This document shows, in pieces, positions 17,823 to 26,100 of a stretch of 47,643 nucleotides of DNA. The stretch lies in contig JAZUCU010000046.1 of the NCBI GenBank assembly GCA_045639325.1, positions 1-47,643 of the forward strand. The letters are read 5' to 3'. This DNA comes from RGIG8244 sp045639325. GTDB lineage: Bacteria; Verrucomicrobiota; Lentisphaeria; Victivallales; UBA1829. The notes below the pieces were generated by a model, which had not been told where the DNA came from, searched no databases, and saw only the letters and a program-made list of their open reading frames with translations. Position numbers and translations under genes: made by a program. The stretch's first letter is position 1, and each line of letters opens with the position of its first letter.

Positions 17823-18650
17823 ATGAGACTCCCTGCAAATGAATCCATTCCGCTGTGGTCCGGTAAAGTTCCTTATTCCCTGGGCGATGCTCCGGAAGAT
17901 AATCCCACCATCACCGTATATTATCCCCGCGACTGGCGGAATACCGGCAAAGCGGTCGTCATTCTCCCCGGCGGCGGATATTCCCATCTTGCCGATCATG
18001 AAGGTTCAAAATATGCAAAATGGCTTGCGTCTCATGGCTATACTGCCATTGTTTGCTATTATCGTGTTTCCAGCGATGCACGCCCGTACCGGCATCCGGC
18101 GATGATTTCCGATGCTGCCCGTGCGATTCGTCTGGTCCGTGCCAATGCTGCTGATATGGGGATCCAGCCGGATAAAATCGGTCTGATGGGCTCATCTGCA
18201 GGTGGACACCTTGCCGCATCCACTGCGACATTTCACGAACTTGGCTACCGGGAAGAAGGGGAAAGTCAGGAAAAAGATTTCGGTCGTCCGGACTTTACCA
18301 TTCTCTGTTATCCTGTGATTTCCATGGGCCCGTTGGGGCATAAAGGTTCGACGGAACATTTGCTTGGCGTGAATCCGCCTGCAGAACTGGTGGAACAGCT
18401 TTCCATGGAAAAAAGTGCAGATGCACATACACCTCATGCCTTCATCTGGCATACCTGGTCGGATGCCGGTGTGCCGGTTCAGAACTCTTTATTCTATGCT
18501 GCACGTCTGAAAGAAGTTGGCGTTCGCTGTGATCTTCATGTCTATGAACGGGAAGGACATGGCATGGGCCTTGGCGATTATATGTTTGATACGGAATCCA
18601 GACATCACCCGTGGACGGATGAATGTCTGCGCTGGTTAGCTCAGGTTTGA
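17823..18650 (+). CDS. Alpha/beta-hydrolase esterase (BD-FAE/acetyl-esterase-like)
   Basis: 275 residues. Oxyanion-hole motif VILPGGGYSHLADHEG, nucleophile elbow GSSAGG (Ser125), acid Asp214 in WHTWSDAGVPVQ and His246 in YEREGHGMGLG: a complete triad. This arrangement is typical of small esterases that deacetylate xylan or other acylated sugars, often found with glycosidases. No signal peptide, so it would act on imported, acylated oligosaccharides (inference). It begins 26 bases after rmuC with AAAGGA upstream. Confidence 0.87.
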   Translation: MRLPANESIPLWSGKVPYSLGDAPEDNPTITVYYPRDWRNTGKAVVILPGGGYSHLADHEGSKYAKWLASHGYTAIVCYYRVSSDARPYRHPAMISDAARAIRLVRANAADMGIQPDKIGLMGSSAGGHLAASTATFHELGYREEGESQEKDFGRPDFTILCYPVISMGPLGHKGSTEHLLGVNPPAELVEQLSMEKSADAHTPHAFIWHTWSDAGVPVQNSLFYAARLKEVGVRCDLHVYEREGHGMGLGDYMFDTESRHHPWTDECLRWLAQV

Positions 18651-18657
18651 TCCGTAT

Positions 18658-19245
18658 ATGTTGATCCTGACCGAATCTGTCCGCGTGGAATTCATGGTGA
18701 AGAATTCCCGTTTTCTTGCCGAAGCCGTTCCAGTGGATACGCCCGAGGCAGCACGGGAATTCTGGCGTCAGCAGAAAGAACGTTATGCCGATGCCAATCA
18801 TGTGGTTTACGCTTTTATTACCGGTCCTCAAGGTAATGTGATGGGCTGTTCCGATGATGGGGAGCCCTCCGGTACCTCAGGACGCCCTATGCTTGCTGTC
18901 CTCAAGGGGAGCGGACTTACGAATGTGATTATCACTGGTACCCGTTGGTTCGGCGGGACGAAACTGGGAACGGGCGGGCTTGTCCGTGCCTATTCCGATT
19001 GTGCCCGGGTCGTATTGGAAAATGCGCCGACCCGGGAGCTGATTGCCATGCGGACGCTGGAAGCTCATTGTTCCTATGCGGATTATGAAAAAGTCAAACA
19101 CCGCCTTGGACAACTGAATTTCCGTATTATGGCTGAAGAATTTACGGATCAAACCTTGATTCGCGGAGAAATCCCGGAGCAGGATGCAGAAGCTCTGATC
19201 GCTGACATCCGGGAACTTACGGCAGACCGCTGCCGTATTGAATAA
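18658..19245 (+). CDS. yigZ: YigZ/IMPACT family protein (UPF0029)
   Basis: 195 residues. Signature KNSRFLAEAVPV, HVVYAFITG, CSDDGEPSGTSGRPML and GTRWFGGTKLGTGGLVRAYSDC, all diagnostic of the YigZ/IMPACT N-terminal fold; a C-terminal ferredoxin-like region (DYEKVKHRLGQL) follows. Bacterial members are of unclear function; a role in translation or nucleotide metabolism has been proposed for the family. The ATG lies seven bases after the esterase stop. Ends three bases before the stop of the convergent 1005-residue gene. Confidence 0.92.
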   Translation: MLILTESVRVEFMVKNSRFLAEAVPVDTPEAAREFWRQQKERYADANHVVYAFITGPQGNVMGCSDDGEPSGTSGRPMLAVLKGSGLTNVIITGTRWFGGTKLGTGGLVRAYSDCARVVLENAPTRELIAMRTLEAHCSYADYEKVKHRLGQLNFRIMAEEFTDQTLIRGEIPEQDAEALIADIRELTADRCRIE

Positions 19246-19248
19246 AAA

Positions 19249-22200
19249 TTACTCAAAAAATACTTTGAGAACGCCATTCGTTTCCGGTTCGACAGTGAAT
19301 ACATCCGGCTTGATCATGGTGTAATCGACGGGGACATCATTCAGTGTCACGCGTACCGGCGCCTTGCGGCATCCCAGCCGGATTTTACATTTCCCGTTGT
19401 CATGTTTTCTGAAACGGATTTCCGCCGTGTTGCCAGCGAATACGGCATCATCCATCACCATATTTTCCCAATGTTCCATCCAGACAGGATGATCTTTCAT
19501 GTTATTCCAGGCGAGAAGCTGGGCTTTGAAATATTCTTCCGGCAGTCGACGGCTGAAGATGCGGATCCCGCGCCATTTTTTCATCAGATATTCATGTTCT
19601 TCGGCAAATTGAATATCATCCTGAACCTGCTGCTTGGAAACCGCAGAGTTGAGTGCTTCGTCCATCAACATGCAGTTGATCTGCTGTATAGCCACCCAGC
19701 CGCGTGACCGGAATTTCTGATTATCCGGATCAGTGCGGAAGATGTCATGAAGCTGATCCAGGATGAGCGCATGATCTTCCGGACAATATTTACGCAACGC
19801 ATCAAATATTTCCGGATAAAGTCCTTCCGTTGTGAAATTGTAGATGCCTCCCGGGCGGAACCGGTTCTTGGCGAATACGGAAGATGCATTGGTGAATTGA
19901 TAGAACGGAGTGGCTTCTTCGTGCATGAACCGGGTGATGTACCAGGGCGGGACATCATACATTTTACAGTAATAGGTGTAAGAAACGCGGATGATTGCCA
20001 TACGCAATGCCAACTGTTTTGCTGCAAAATAGATGCCGCGCTTTCTTTCTGCTTCATCGCCGATGGCTTCCGCCATATTGACGAATCCGGTAAATGCGCC
20101 GTAATTTGCGCCTTCCGCCCAGAGAATGGCGTTATCGCTGTATCCGGTTCCCATACATGCCCAGTCGTGCATGCAATCGAAGAACTTGTAAACGCTCTTG
20201 ATCAGTTCCCAGTTTTCCCGTACAGGTGTGAAATCACCGGATGCCAAAGCGCAGAGCATCATGTAGTAGAAAGTCAGGCCGACGCCCCAGTCGTTTTCAA
20301 TCAGAGGAATCTTCATCCCGGCGATTTCTTCTTTTGCTCCGGTCTTTACAACATTTTCCGAGAGGAAATAAACGTTGAGATAGCAGATATTGAATTTTGC
20401 ATTGGTAAAGGGCTCAGTACGCTGATACCAGTTCCAAAGCTTTTTGTGATTCATTGCCGGATCTTTGTAAACGGCTGCCACGGTTTCGTCATTCAAATCC
20501 GGATCCATCATAGTACCCCAATTGATGACCGGATAATCGTATTGACGGTTGGCGTCACTTGCCCCTTTCAGGCGGGATGCGGCGTATTCCCGGATCTGTT
20601 TGCGATGCTCTTCTGTCATGAAGAGGAACATGGTACTTGCCATGGCAAAGGGTTCCATGAGGGAGCCGGCGTAAGGATATGCCTGGATCGTATCGGGGAA
20701 TTGTCCCGCGAATTTAAAATAGTCATCCATGCACTTTGCAAGGAGTTTTTCCGGCGTATCATCCGCCGCATCCCGGAGCGGATATTTCCGCTTGGTGAGC
20801 ATGAACGGGATGGAATAAGAGGATGTATTACCGTAAGCCCCGCGGAGCCAGCCGAATTTTGTTGCATAACGGAAATCTTCATTGTCGTCCGTGACCGTTG
20901 TGCCGCAAAGAGAGGTGACCGGCGGGAGCGGAGCGATTTCCATCGGTGCGGTGTTCCATTCATCAGTCAGATAACGATAAGAGAATTTCTGAATGATGTG
21001 GACCCGTTCCTGTTCTTCATCTACTCTGTAATATTCTTCGCACTTAACGGGATATGCCATGAACGCATGACTCCAGAAGTGACAGCGCTGAAGCAGATCG
21101 TCGAGAAATTCCGTATTGTCAGGTGAAATCGGCTCCGGACTTTCCATTCCGTATGGAGTTGCGGTAATCATCCGGCTTGTTCCATGGAAAATAATTTCTT
21201 TGAGACGGGCAGTGCGGCTGCAGCGTTTGACTTCCAACCGGTCGGGAGACTTATCAAGTGTAATCATCAGGGGCAGGTCGGGGAATTCCGTTGCGCCGAA
21301 AAGGACGAGGAAGTTTTCCGCCATGGTGAATCCTTTTTCCGCTTCATCCAGAGACAGAATTTTGTATTCGCCATCGGCCACAGGAATAATCACATACTGA
21401 TAGTTGCCCGCAAATTCCAGAGAAGACAGACGCATCTGGCCTTCCTGACTTTCCGTAATAACCCCGGCTGTACCGAGAGAATAGGTGCAGGAGAAATCCT
21501 TACCGTTGAATTTTGTTGCCCAGTTGACACCCATGTGATTGACTTTGAATGTGTCATGATCAATCTTGGTCACGGCGGGGTGATAGGAACCGTGAAGCGT
21601 TGCATTTTCCGGCAGAGTGGAATAACACCAGCGGAACGGTTTGTTGTATTTCGGGTGTCCGCAGAGATACATTTTATCAATGACGCCCAGCGCAGGCATG
21701 GCACAGTCAAGTACACCGTCGCCCTTGGAAAAACCGAATCGGCCCGGGGTGTTCACGCATCCGGCACCGGGTATGTAGTCGGTGAGGTCAGGCGTAACAT
21801 TTTTTACCTGCGGGAACGGTTTATGTGCAATGCGAATAGTTTTTGCAAAGCCTTTTACCGTATCAGCGGGAGAAAAATCTTTGATGTACCGGACATCCAG
21901 CCGATCGCCGGGATTTTTATTTCCGCTGTAAGAAAGCTGAATCTGCATGGTATGATCACCCGCCGCGAGATGAACACGGAAGCCTTGTCGGGAACGTTGT
22001 TTGCTGATATATGCGCTTTCAATATCGGAACGGAAAGAGTAAGATTTATCATCGATTACCGCCGTGATGAATGTGGGATCGGTGGAATCATCTTCGGTAT
22101 CGTTGAGCAGTTTGGAAAAGGGGATCAGGATGACGTAATCATCTTCTTCCGGGCAGGTGAAGTGACTGGCGAATGTGAAAAATTTACCTTCGCGGGCTAT

Positions 22201-22266
22201 TTCTTTCCAGGCTTCTATTTTTGTTTCCCGGTTAAAATCGTAGTAATAATTCCAATCGTTACCCAT
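19249..22266 (-). CDS. Large cytoplasmic orphan protein (1005 aa), possible (alpha/alpha) toroid hydrolase
   Basis: No family recognised. No signal peptide or membrane helix. The first ~170 residues look like a beta-rich wrapper (FTFASHFTCPEEDDYVILIPF ending before ~170), residues ~170-480 are also beta-rich, and from ~500 to ~900 the protein is helical with many Trp/Tyr-rich segments (DWACMGTGYSDNAILWAEGANYGAF, NWGTMMDPDLNDETV), a pattern seen in (alpha/alpha)6-barrel glycosidases and lyases. The last ~60 residues form a small beta domain. Start ATG at 22266 behind AGGAGAG. Own promoter, monocistronic. A catalytic role on carbohydrates is inference from fold impression and neighbourhood. Confidence 0.8.
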   Translation of the reverse strand: MGNDWNYYYDFNRETKIEAWKEIAREGKFFTFASHFTCPEEDDYVILIPFSKLLNDTEDDSTDPTFITAVIDDKSYSFRSDIESAYISKQRSRQGFRVHLAAGDHTMQIQLSYSGNKNPGDRLDVRYIKDFSPADTVKGFAKTIRIAHKPFPQVKNVTPDLTDYIPGAGCVNTPGRFGFSKGDGVLDCAMPALGVIDKMYLCGHPKYNKPFRWCYSTLPENATLHGSYHPAVTKIDHDTFKVNHMGVNWATKFNGKDFSCTYSLGTAGVITESQEGQMRLSSLEFAGNYQYVIIPVADGEYKILSLDEAEKGFTMAENFLVLFGATEFPDLPLMITLDKSPDRLEVKRCSRTARLKEIIFHGTSRMITATPYGMESPEPISPDNTEFLDDLLQRCHFWSHAFMAYPVKCEEYYRVDEEQERVHIIQKFSYRYLTDEWNTAPMEIAPLPPVTSLCGTTVTDDNEDFRYATKFGWLRGAYGNTSSYSIPFMLTKRKYPLRDAADDTPEKLLAKCMDDYFKFAGQFPDTIQAYPYAGSLMEPFAMASTMFLFMTEEHRKQIREYAASRLKGASDANRQYDYPVINWGTMMDPDLNDETVAAVYKDPAMNHKKLWNWYQRTEPFTNAKFNICYLNVYFLSENVVKTGAKEEIAGMKIPLIENDWGVGLTFYYMMLCALASGDFTPVRENWELIKSVYKFFDCMHDWACMGTGYSDNAILWAEGANYGAFTGFVNMAEAIGDEAERKRGIYFAAKQLALRMAIIRVSYTYYCKMYDVPPWYITRFMHEEATPFYQFTNASSVFAKNRFRPGGIYNFTTEGLYPEIFDALRKYCPEDHALILDQLHDIFRTDPDNQKFRSRGWVAIQQINCMLMDEALNSAVSKQQVQDDIQFAEEHEYLMKKWRGIRIFSRRLPEEYFKAQLLAWNNMKDHPVWMEHWENMVMDDAVFAGNTAEIRFRKHDNGKCKIRLGCRKAPVRVTLNDVPVDYTMIKPDVFTVEPETNGVLKVFFE

Positions 22267-22300
22267 CGTCGCTCTCCTGTGTTTATTATCTTTGCAGGAT

Positions 22301-22328
22301 AATATAACATGTCAATATTATATTGCAA
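22301..22328 (-). promoter_or_regulatory. Promoter of the 1005-residue gene
   Basis: Minus strand: TTGCAA (22328-22323), 16-base spacer, TATATT (22306-22301). A TTGACA also overlaps the spacer. Confidence 0.6.
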
Positions 22329-22369
22329 GTTTCATGAGAAAAAATAATCTGTGTGATGACGTTTATTAA

Positions 22370-22416
22370 GAGCATTTTTTTCGAATAATGATTCATTGAA
22401 TCAGAAAAAAATGTTC
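22370..22416. repeat. Inverted repeat with nested palindrome upstream of the toxin-antitoxin locus
   Basis: Arms GAGCATTTTTTTC (22370-22382) and GAAAAAAATGTTC (22404-22416) pair with one mismatch; inside lies GATTCA-T-TGAATC (22390-22402). It lies between the divergent promoters of the 1005-aa gene and the antitoxin. It could be an operator, a weak terminator or a mobile-element scar; no evidence decides. Confidence 0.5.
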
Positions 22417-22427
22417 TTTTATCGTGC

Positions 22428-22449
22428 AATGCACTTGAAATGCACTTGA
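22428..22449 (+). promoter_or_regulatory. Direct-repeat operator candidate of the relB-yafQ locus
   Basis: AATGCACTTGA occurs twice with no gap (22428-22438, 22439-22449), covering the -35 region. RelB-family antitoxins autorepress by binding repeats at their promoter, so this is the natural candidate operator (inference). Confidence 0.5.
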
Positions 22450-22467
22450 TTTATGCTATATTATAAT
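22435..22467 (+). promoter_or_regulatory. Promoter of the toxin-antitoxin locus
   Basis: TTGAAA (22435-22440), 16-base spacer, TATATT (22457-22462); an alternative TATAAT at 22462-22467 overlaps. The ribosome site GGAGG (22480-22484) precedes the ATG by six bases. Confidence 0.6.
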
Positions 22468-22490
22468 GTGAAAGTACATGGAGGTTTGAT

Positions 22491-22772
22491 ATGCTAAGAA
22501 CACAAACAACGAATTTTACTGTACGACTTGATAGTCAGGTTAAGGATGAGGCAGAAAAACTGTTTTCTGATTTGGGGATGACTCTTTCCGGAGCATTCAA
22601 TATTTTTCTGCATCAGGCATTGCAGGTACAGGGGTTGCCTTTTGAAGTTCGTAAAAAACAACCTAATAAAGTAACTCTTGCTGCAATGGAAGACGCGCTT
22701 ATGCTTGCAAAAGATCCCGATGCCAAAACCTATTCTTCAGTTGAAGAACTGAAAAAGGATTTGGATTTATGA
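22491..22772 (+). CDS. dinJ: RelB/DinJ-family antitoxin
   Basis: 93 residues. The N-terminal ribbon-helix-helix fits DinJ: NFTVRLDSQVKDEAEKLFSDLG then MTLSGAFNIFLHQAL. The C-terminal part (MLAKDPDAKTYSSVEELKKDLDL) is the acidic toxin-binding tail. DinJ binds its own promoter and neutralises a YafQ ribonuclease. The stop overlaps the toxin start (ATGA), the usual translational coupling. The antitoxin frame is intact although the toxin is frameshifted. Confidence 0.9.
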   Translation: MLRTQTTNFTVRLDSQVKDEAEKLFSDLGMTLSGAFNIFLHQALQVQGLPFEVRKKQPNKVTLAAMEDALMLAKDPDAKTYSSVEELKKDLDL

Positions 22773-23039
22773 GTTTCAGTCTGCAAAAAACAACGCAATT
22801 CAAAAAAGACTGCAAGCGCAAAGTCCGGCAAGGATTTGCAAGATTTATGGGATATTGTAGACTTGCTTCTTACAGAAACACCTTTGCCGGAAAAGTGCCG
22901 TGATCATGCGTTGACTGGCAATCTCTACGGATTCCGTGAGTGCCATATCCATCCTGATTGGTTGTTGATTTATCTGGTTCAACATGACAGATTGGTTTTA
23001 ACAACAATTCGCACCGGTACGCATAGTGACTTATTCTAA
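22769..23039 (+). pseudogene. yafQ: YafQ-family mRNA interferase toxin, frameshifted
   Basis: The natural start at 22769 overlaps the antitoxin stop and reads MSFSLQKTTQFKKDCKR, the YafQ N-terminus, then runs out of frame. The rest of the toxin lies one frame on: KSGKDLQDLWDIVDLLL, then CRDHALTG, FRECHIHPDWLLIY and RTGTHSDLF, which retain the His/His/Asp/His residues used for cleavage by YafQ. Adding two bases (one more GC in AAGCGCAAAG near 22814-22823) would restore KRAKSGKDL, the family consensus, so a 2-base deletion in a short GC repeat is the simplest explanation. A TTG at 22836 could start a 67-residue N-truncated form. Either a dead toxin or a sequencing error. Confidence 0.8.
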
Positions 23040-23122
23040 TTTCTGATTTTGTATCTTTTATCTTGGTAAACTGTTATGCAATAATATGTAAATATTTTGC
23101 TTCCTATAACAGTCATATAAAA

Positions 23123-23159
23123 AAGCCTCAATGCCGACGTGATATCTGCATTGAGGCTT
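23123..23159. terminator. Bidirectional Rho-independent terminator
   Basis: A perfect 12-bp stem (AAGCCTCAATGC / GCATTGAGGCTT) with a 13-base loop. Eight T follow closely on the plus strand, and a T-rich stretch follows on the minus strand. It serves the toxin locus and the convergent GH42-like gene. Confidence 0.88.
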
Positions 23160-23182
23160 GATTTTTTTTGTCCGGAATTGAA

Positions 23183-26100
23183 TTATTTGCTCAATTCAAA
23201 CAATGCCATTTCAACCGGGGCAAGACGTACTTTGAAATAGGTTTTGCCATTGCGATAGGTCGCATTGACTTTCTGGTTGCCGGGGATACTGATGTCGGTA
23301 ACATTGTATTTGCCCGCAACACTGATTTCTGCTGTCTCCGTCTTGTGCATATCGTAATTCAACAGATAGACATAACGTTTGCCATCTTTTTCCCGGATAG
23401 AATACTGAATATTCAGATTCGGGCAGGTGATGACCGGTTTGTTGTGTTTGTTGAATATGGACATGAGAGCTTCGCAGTTGGGTTCAAAGTCCATGCTGGC
23501 AGAGAACACATACAATGTACCTTTGCCCAGTTTCTTTGTCCAATACTGCTGCTTTTTGCCGTCGGCAGTCCAGGATGTGTAATTCTTGTTGGTTGCCCAC
23601 TTGGTGCCCTTGAAGGCTTTCGCAAGGAGACCGTCGGCTTTATCATGACCGAATTCATCGTAGACTCCGGGAGGAGCGAATGCAATGATGGTTCCGCCGT
23701 TGACCAGGTAATCTTCCAGTCTCTTATCCAGTGCCTTTGTCATGACGATGCCGTTGGGAACGAAAATGACAGGGATGTCATTGAGCTTCTGACGTCCATC
23801 GCTGACCAGTTTTTCGAAGAGAAATCCGTAATTGACATTACGTTTTTCCATTTCCATGGCAAAGGTACGGCACATGGCATAAACGCTGCGCTCAGGCAGG
23901 GCGTTACGACGTGCGCTGTCGACTTCCAGAACGGCGAAGTCGGGGCGGAGAGATTTGCTTGTGAGAGCAACTTCACTCATCCGGATGGCACGTTCTTTGA
24001 ATACACGCTGGAAAGATGCATGATAGTTATAGGTCATGAAGCCGACACGATGGTCAAGCATGACGAATCCGTACTGCCAGTCAGAAGTACCGCTGGTTGT
24101 GAAGTTGGAGTAACTGTTCGGAGCGACGCTGCCGCCCATGAGCTGTACGCCCAATTCACGCAAGCCGTGTTTTCTGGGTTCATCCATATTGAACATGGTT
24201 GCTGAACCCTGCGTTGTGCCCCATTCGATACCGCCCCAGGGAGTGCCTGTGGGTTCGGAAAGACTGCGGAGATATTTTGGGAAGATCTTTCTATCCCACA
24301 CTTGATAGGAGTGGAAGAGAGCGATCGACATATTATCGAAGAACGCAGGCATATCGAGGCTGCTGCAAGTATCCTGGAAGTCATGGCCGATCGACATTTT
24401 TCTGCCAAAGCCTTTTTCCAGATTCCGTTTTGCCGTACCCAGGAACAGATCAAAATATTCACGGTGAATGAAGGTCTGGAATTCATACCGCAACGCACAG
24501 GGCGGTACCCCCGGGGCAGGCGGTTTGATTTCTGCAAAGGATTTGTAGGATGTTCTCCATGCCTTGTTCAGAGCATCAATTGTTTTGTATTTTTCTTCCA
24601 TGACCTTGCGGAATTTCTTTTCCGCACTGGGACCGTATCCGGGGAGCATACCGTTCGGCAGATTGTAGGTGGATTCACCGCCCAGATAGAACAGGTTGTT
24701 CTTATAGATATCGGCATGTTTGGAGAGGGCTTTACCCAACAGATAATGACGTTCCGCAAAGTATTTCTGGACTTTTTCGTTCCAGAAGTTCAGTGCCAGG
24801 AAGGGGTAAGTGGGCCAGCCACGATAGATGTTGGTCAGTTTTTCACCGGTCTGACCGCTGGGGGTGGAGAAGAAAATATCTTTATCATGTTCATTTGCCT
24901 GCAGCCACCAGAGCGGTGCTTTGACACACATCTGACCGGTACCGTACTGAAGCCATGTCAAACCCCAGGGATTGAGTTTATGACGTTCAATGCTGGTGAT
25001 GGATTTCTTGATGGATTGTTCCAATGCTACTTCGTCATACAGCATGGGCTTTTTCGTTGTTCTGCCCTGTGCAATACCATCTACACTTGCTGATTCGGGC
25101 TGGATACCCATTGCCCGGACTTTATCAAGCGTGATCTCGGTTGCCTCATAGGGGGGATTGCCGATGACCTGAGAGACAGAAGTCATGAAGGATTCTGCTT
25201 TACCGTCACGGGTCCACAATTTCATAGCCGGATTATATTTATAACTCCAGTTATAATAAATGGGGAACGCAGGGATCTTGATATTGCTGTCAAGATCGGC
25301 GATTTTCTTTTCCAGAGCTTCCACTGCGGAACGGAACCTTTTCAGTGCCGGAGCCGCATTTTTCTTGAGGAGTGCTTCATCCGCGCTGTGCCAGTAAGCA
25401 TCGGCGAACTGTTTCATGGCAGCTTCCTGCAGCTGTTCGGATTTATCGAAATCATTACGGAGCGCAGGCATAGCAGGCTCTTTGCCCTGATAGAACGCAC
25501 GGCGTTCCAGCAGTTCGATTTTTTCCCGGTTCAGAGCGGAACGCATGAAGAATTCGTTATACTCTCTTGCCCAGGCATGGAACGCAGGTTTACCCAAACC
25601 TCTGCGGTAGTTGCCGATATCCGGAGTAATGTACCGGTTGTGGGCAAATTCCATGTGACGCAGAGACTGTTTCTTCAGGTTGAAGGGGTCACGGCGCAGT
25701 GTTGCCTTGGATTTGAGAAGTTTCAGTGCAGGCAGAAGAATGTTTTTGCCGTTGACTTTTCTTGTTCCGACCGGGCCGAGTGCAACCACGTTATCCAGCA
25801 GGATATCCTTTGCGGCAGTGAATTTGATTTTGACGGGAATACCTGCGTTGGCTTTCAGTGGGATTCTGCCGCCGAGGGAGATGTAATCGCCCTGTTTGAC
25901 CGGAATATCTTTGCTGTATCCGCCGGCATTTTCGGTATAGAAATTCATCAGCGCAATGTTTTCGATCCGCTTGTTTGCCTGATCATAGTAAATACGGAAT
26001 GTGTACCATTTATTGGTTTCCATTGCGAGTGTATCGTAAATGATACGGCGGCGGTATTCGATTTTATCCAGAAGTTCCACTTTGCCGTCGGCACCTTCTG

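Noticed and set aside
19747..21126. Plus-strand open frame of 459 codons
   Set aside because: Antisense within the 1005-residue gene, Cys/His-rich low-sense protein; shadow frame.
21184..22302. Plus-strand open frame of 372 codons
   Set aside because: Antisense to the 5' part of the 1005-residue gene; no motif.
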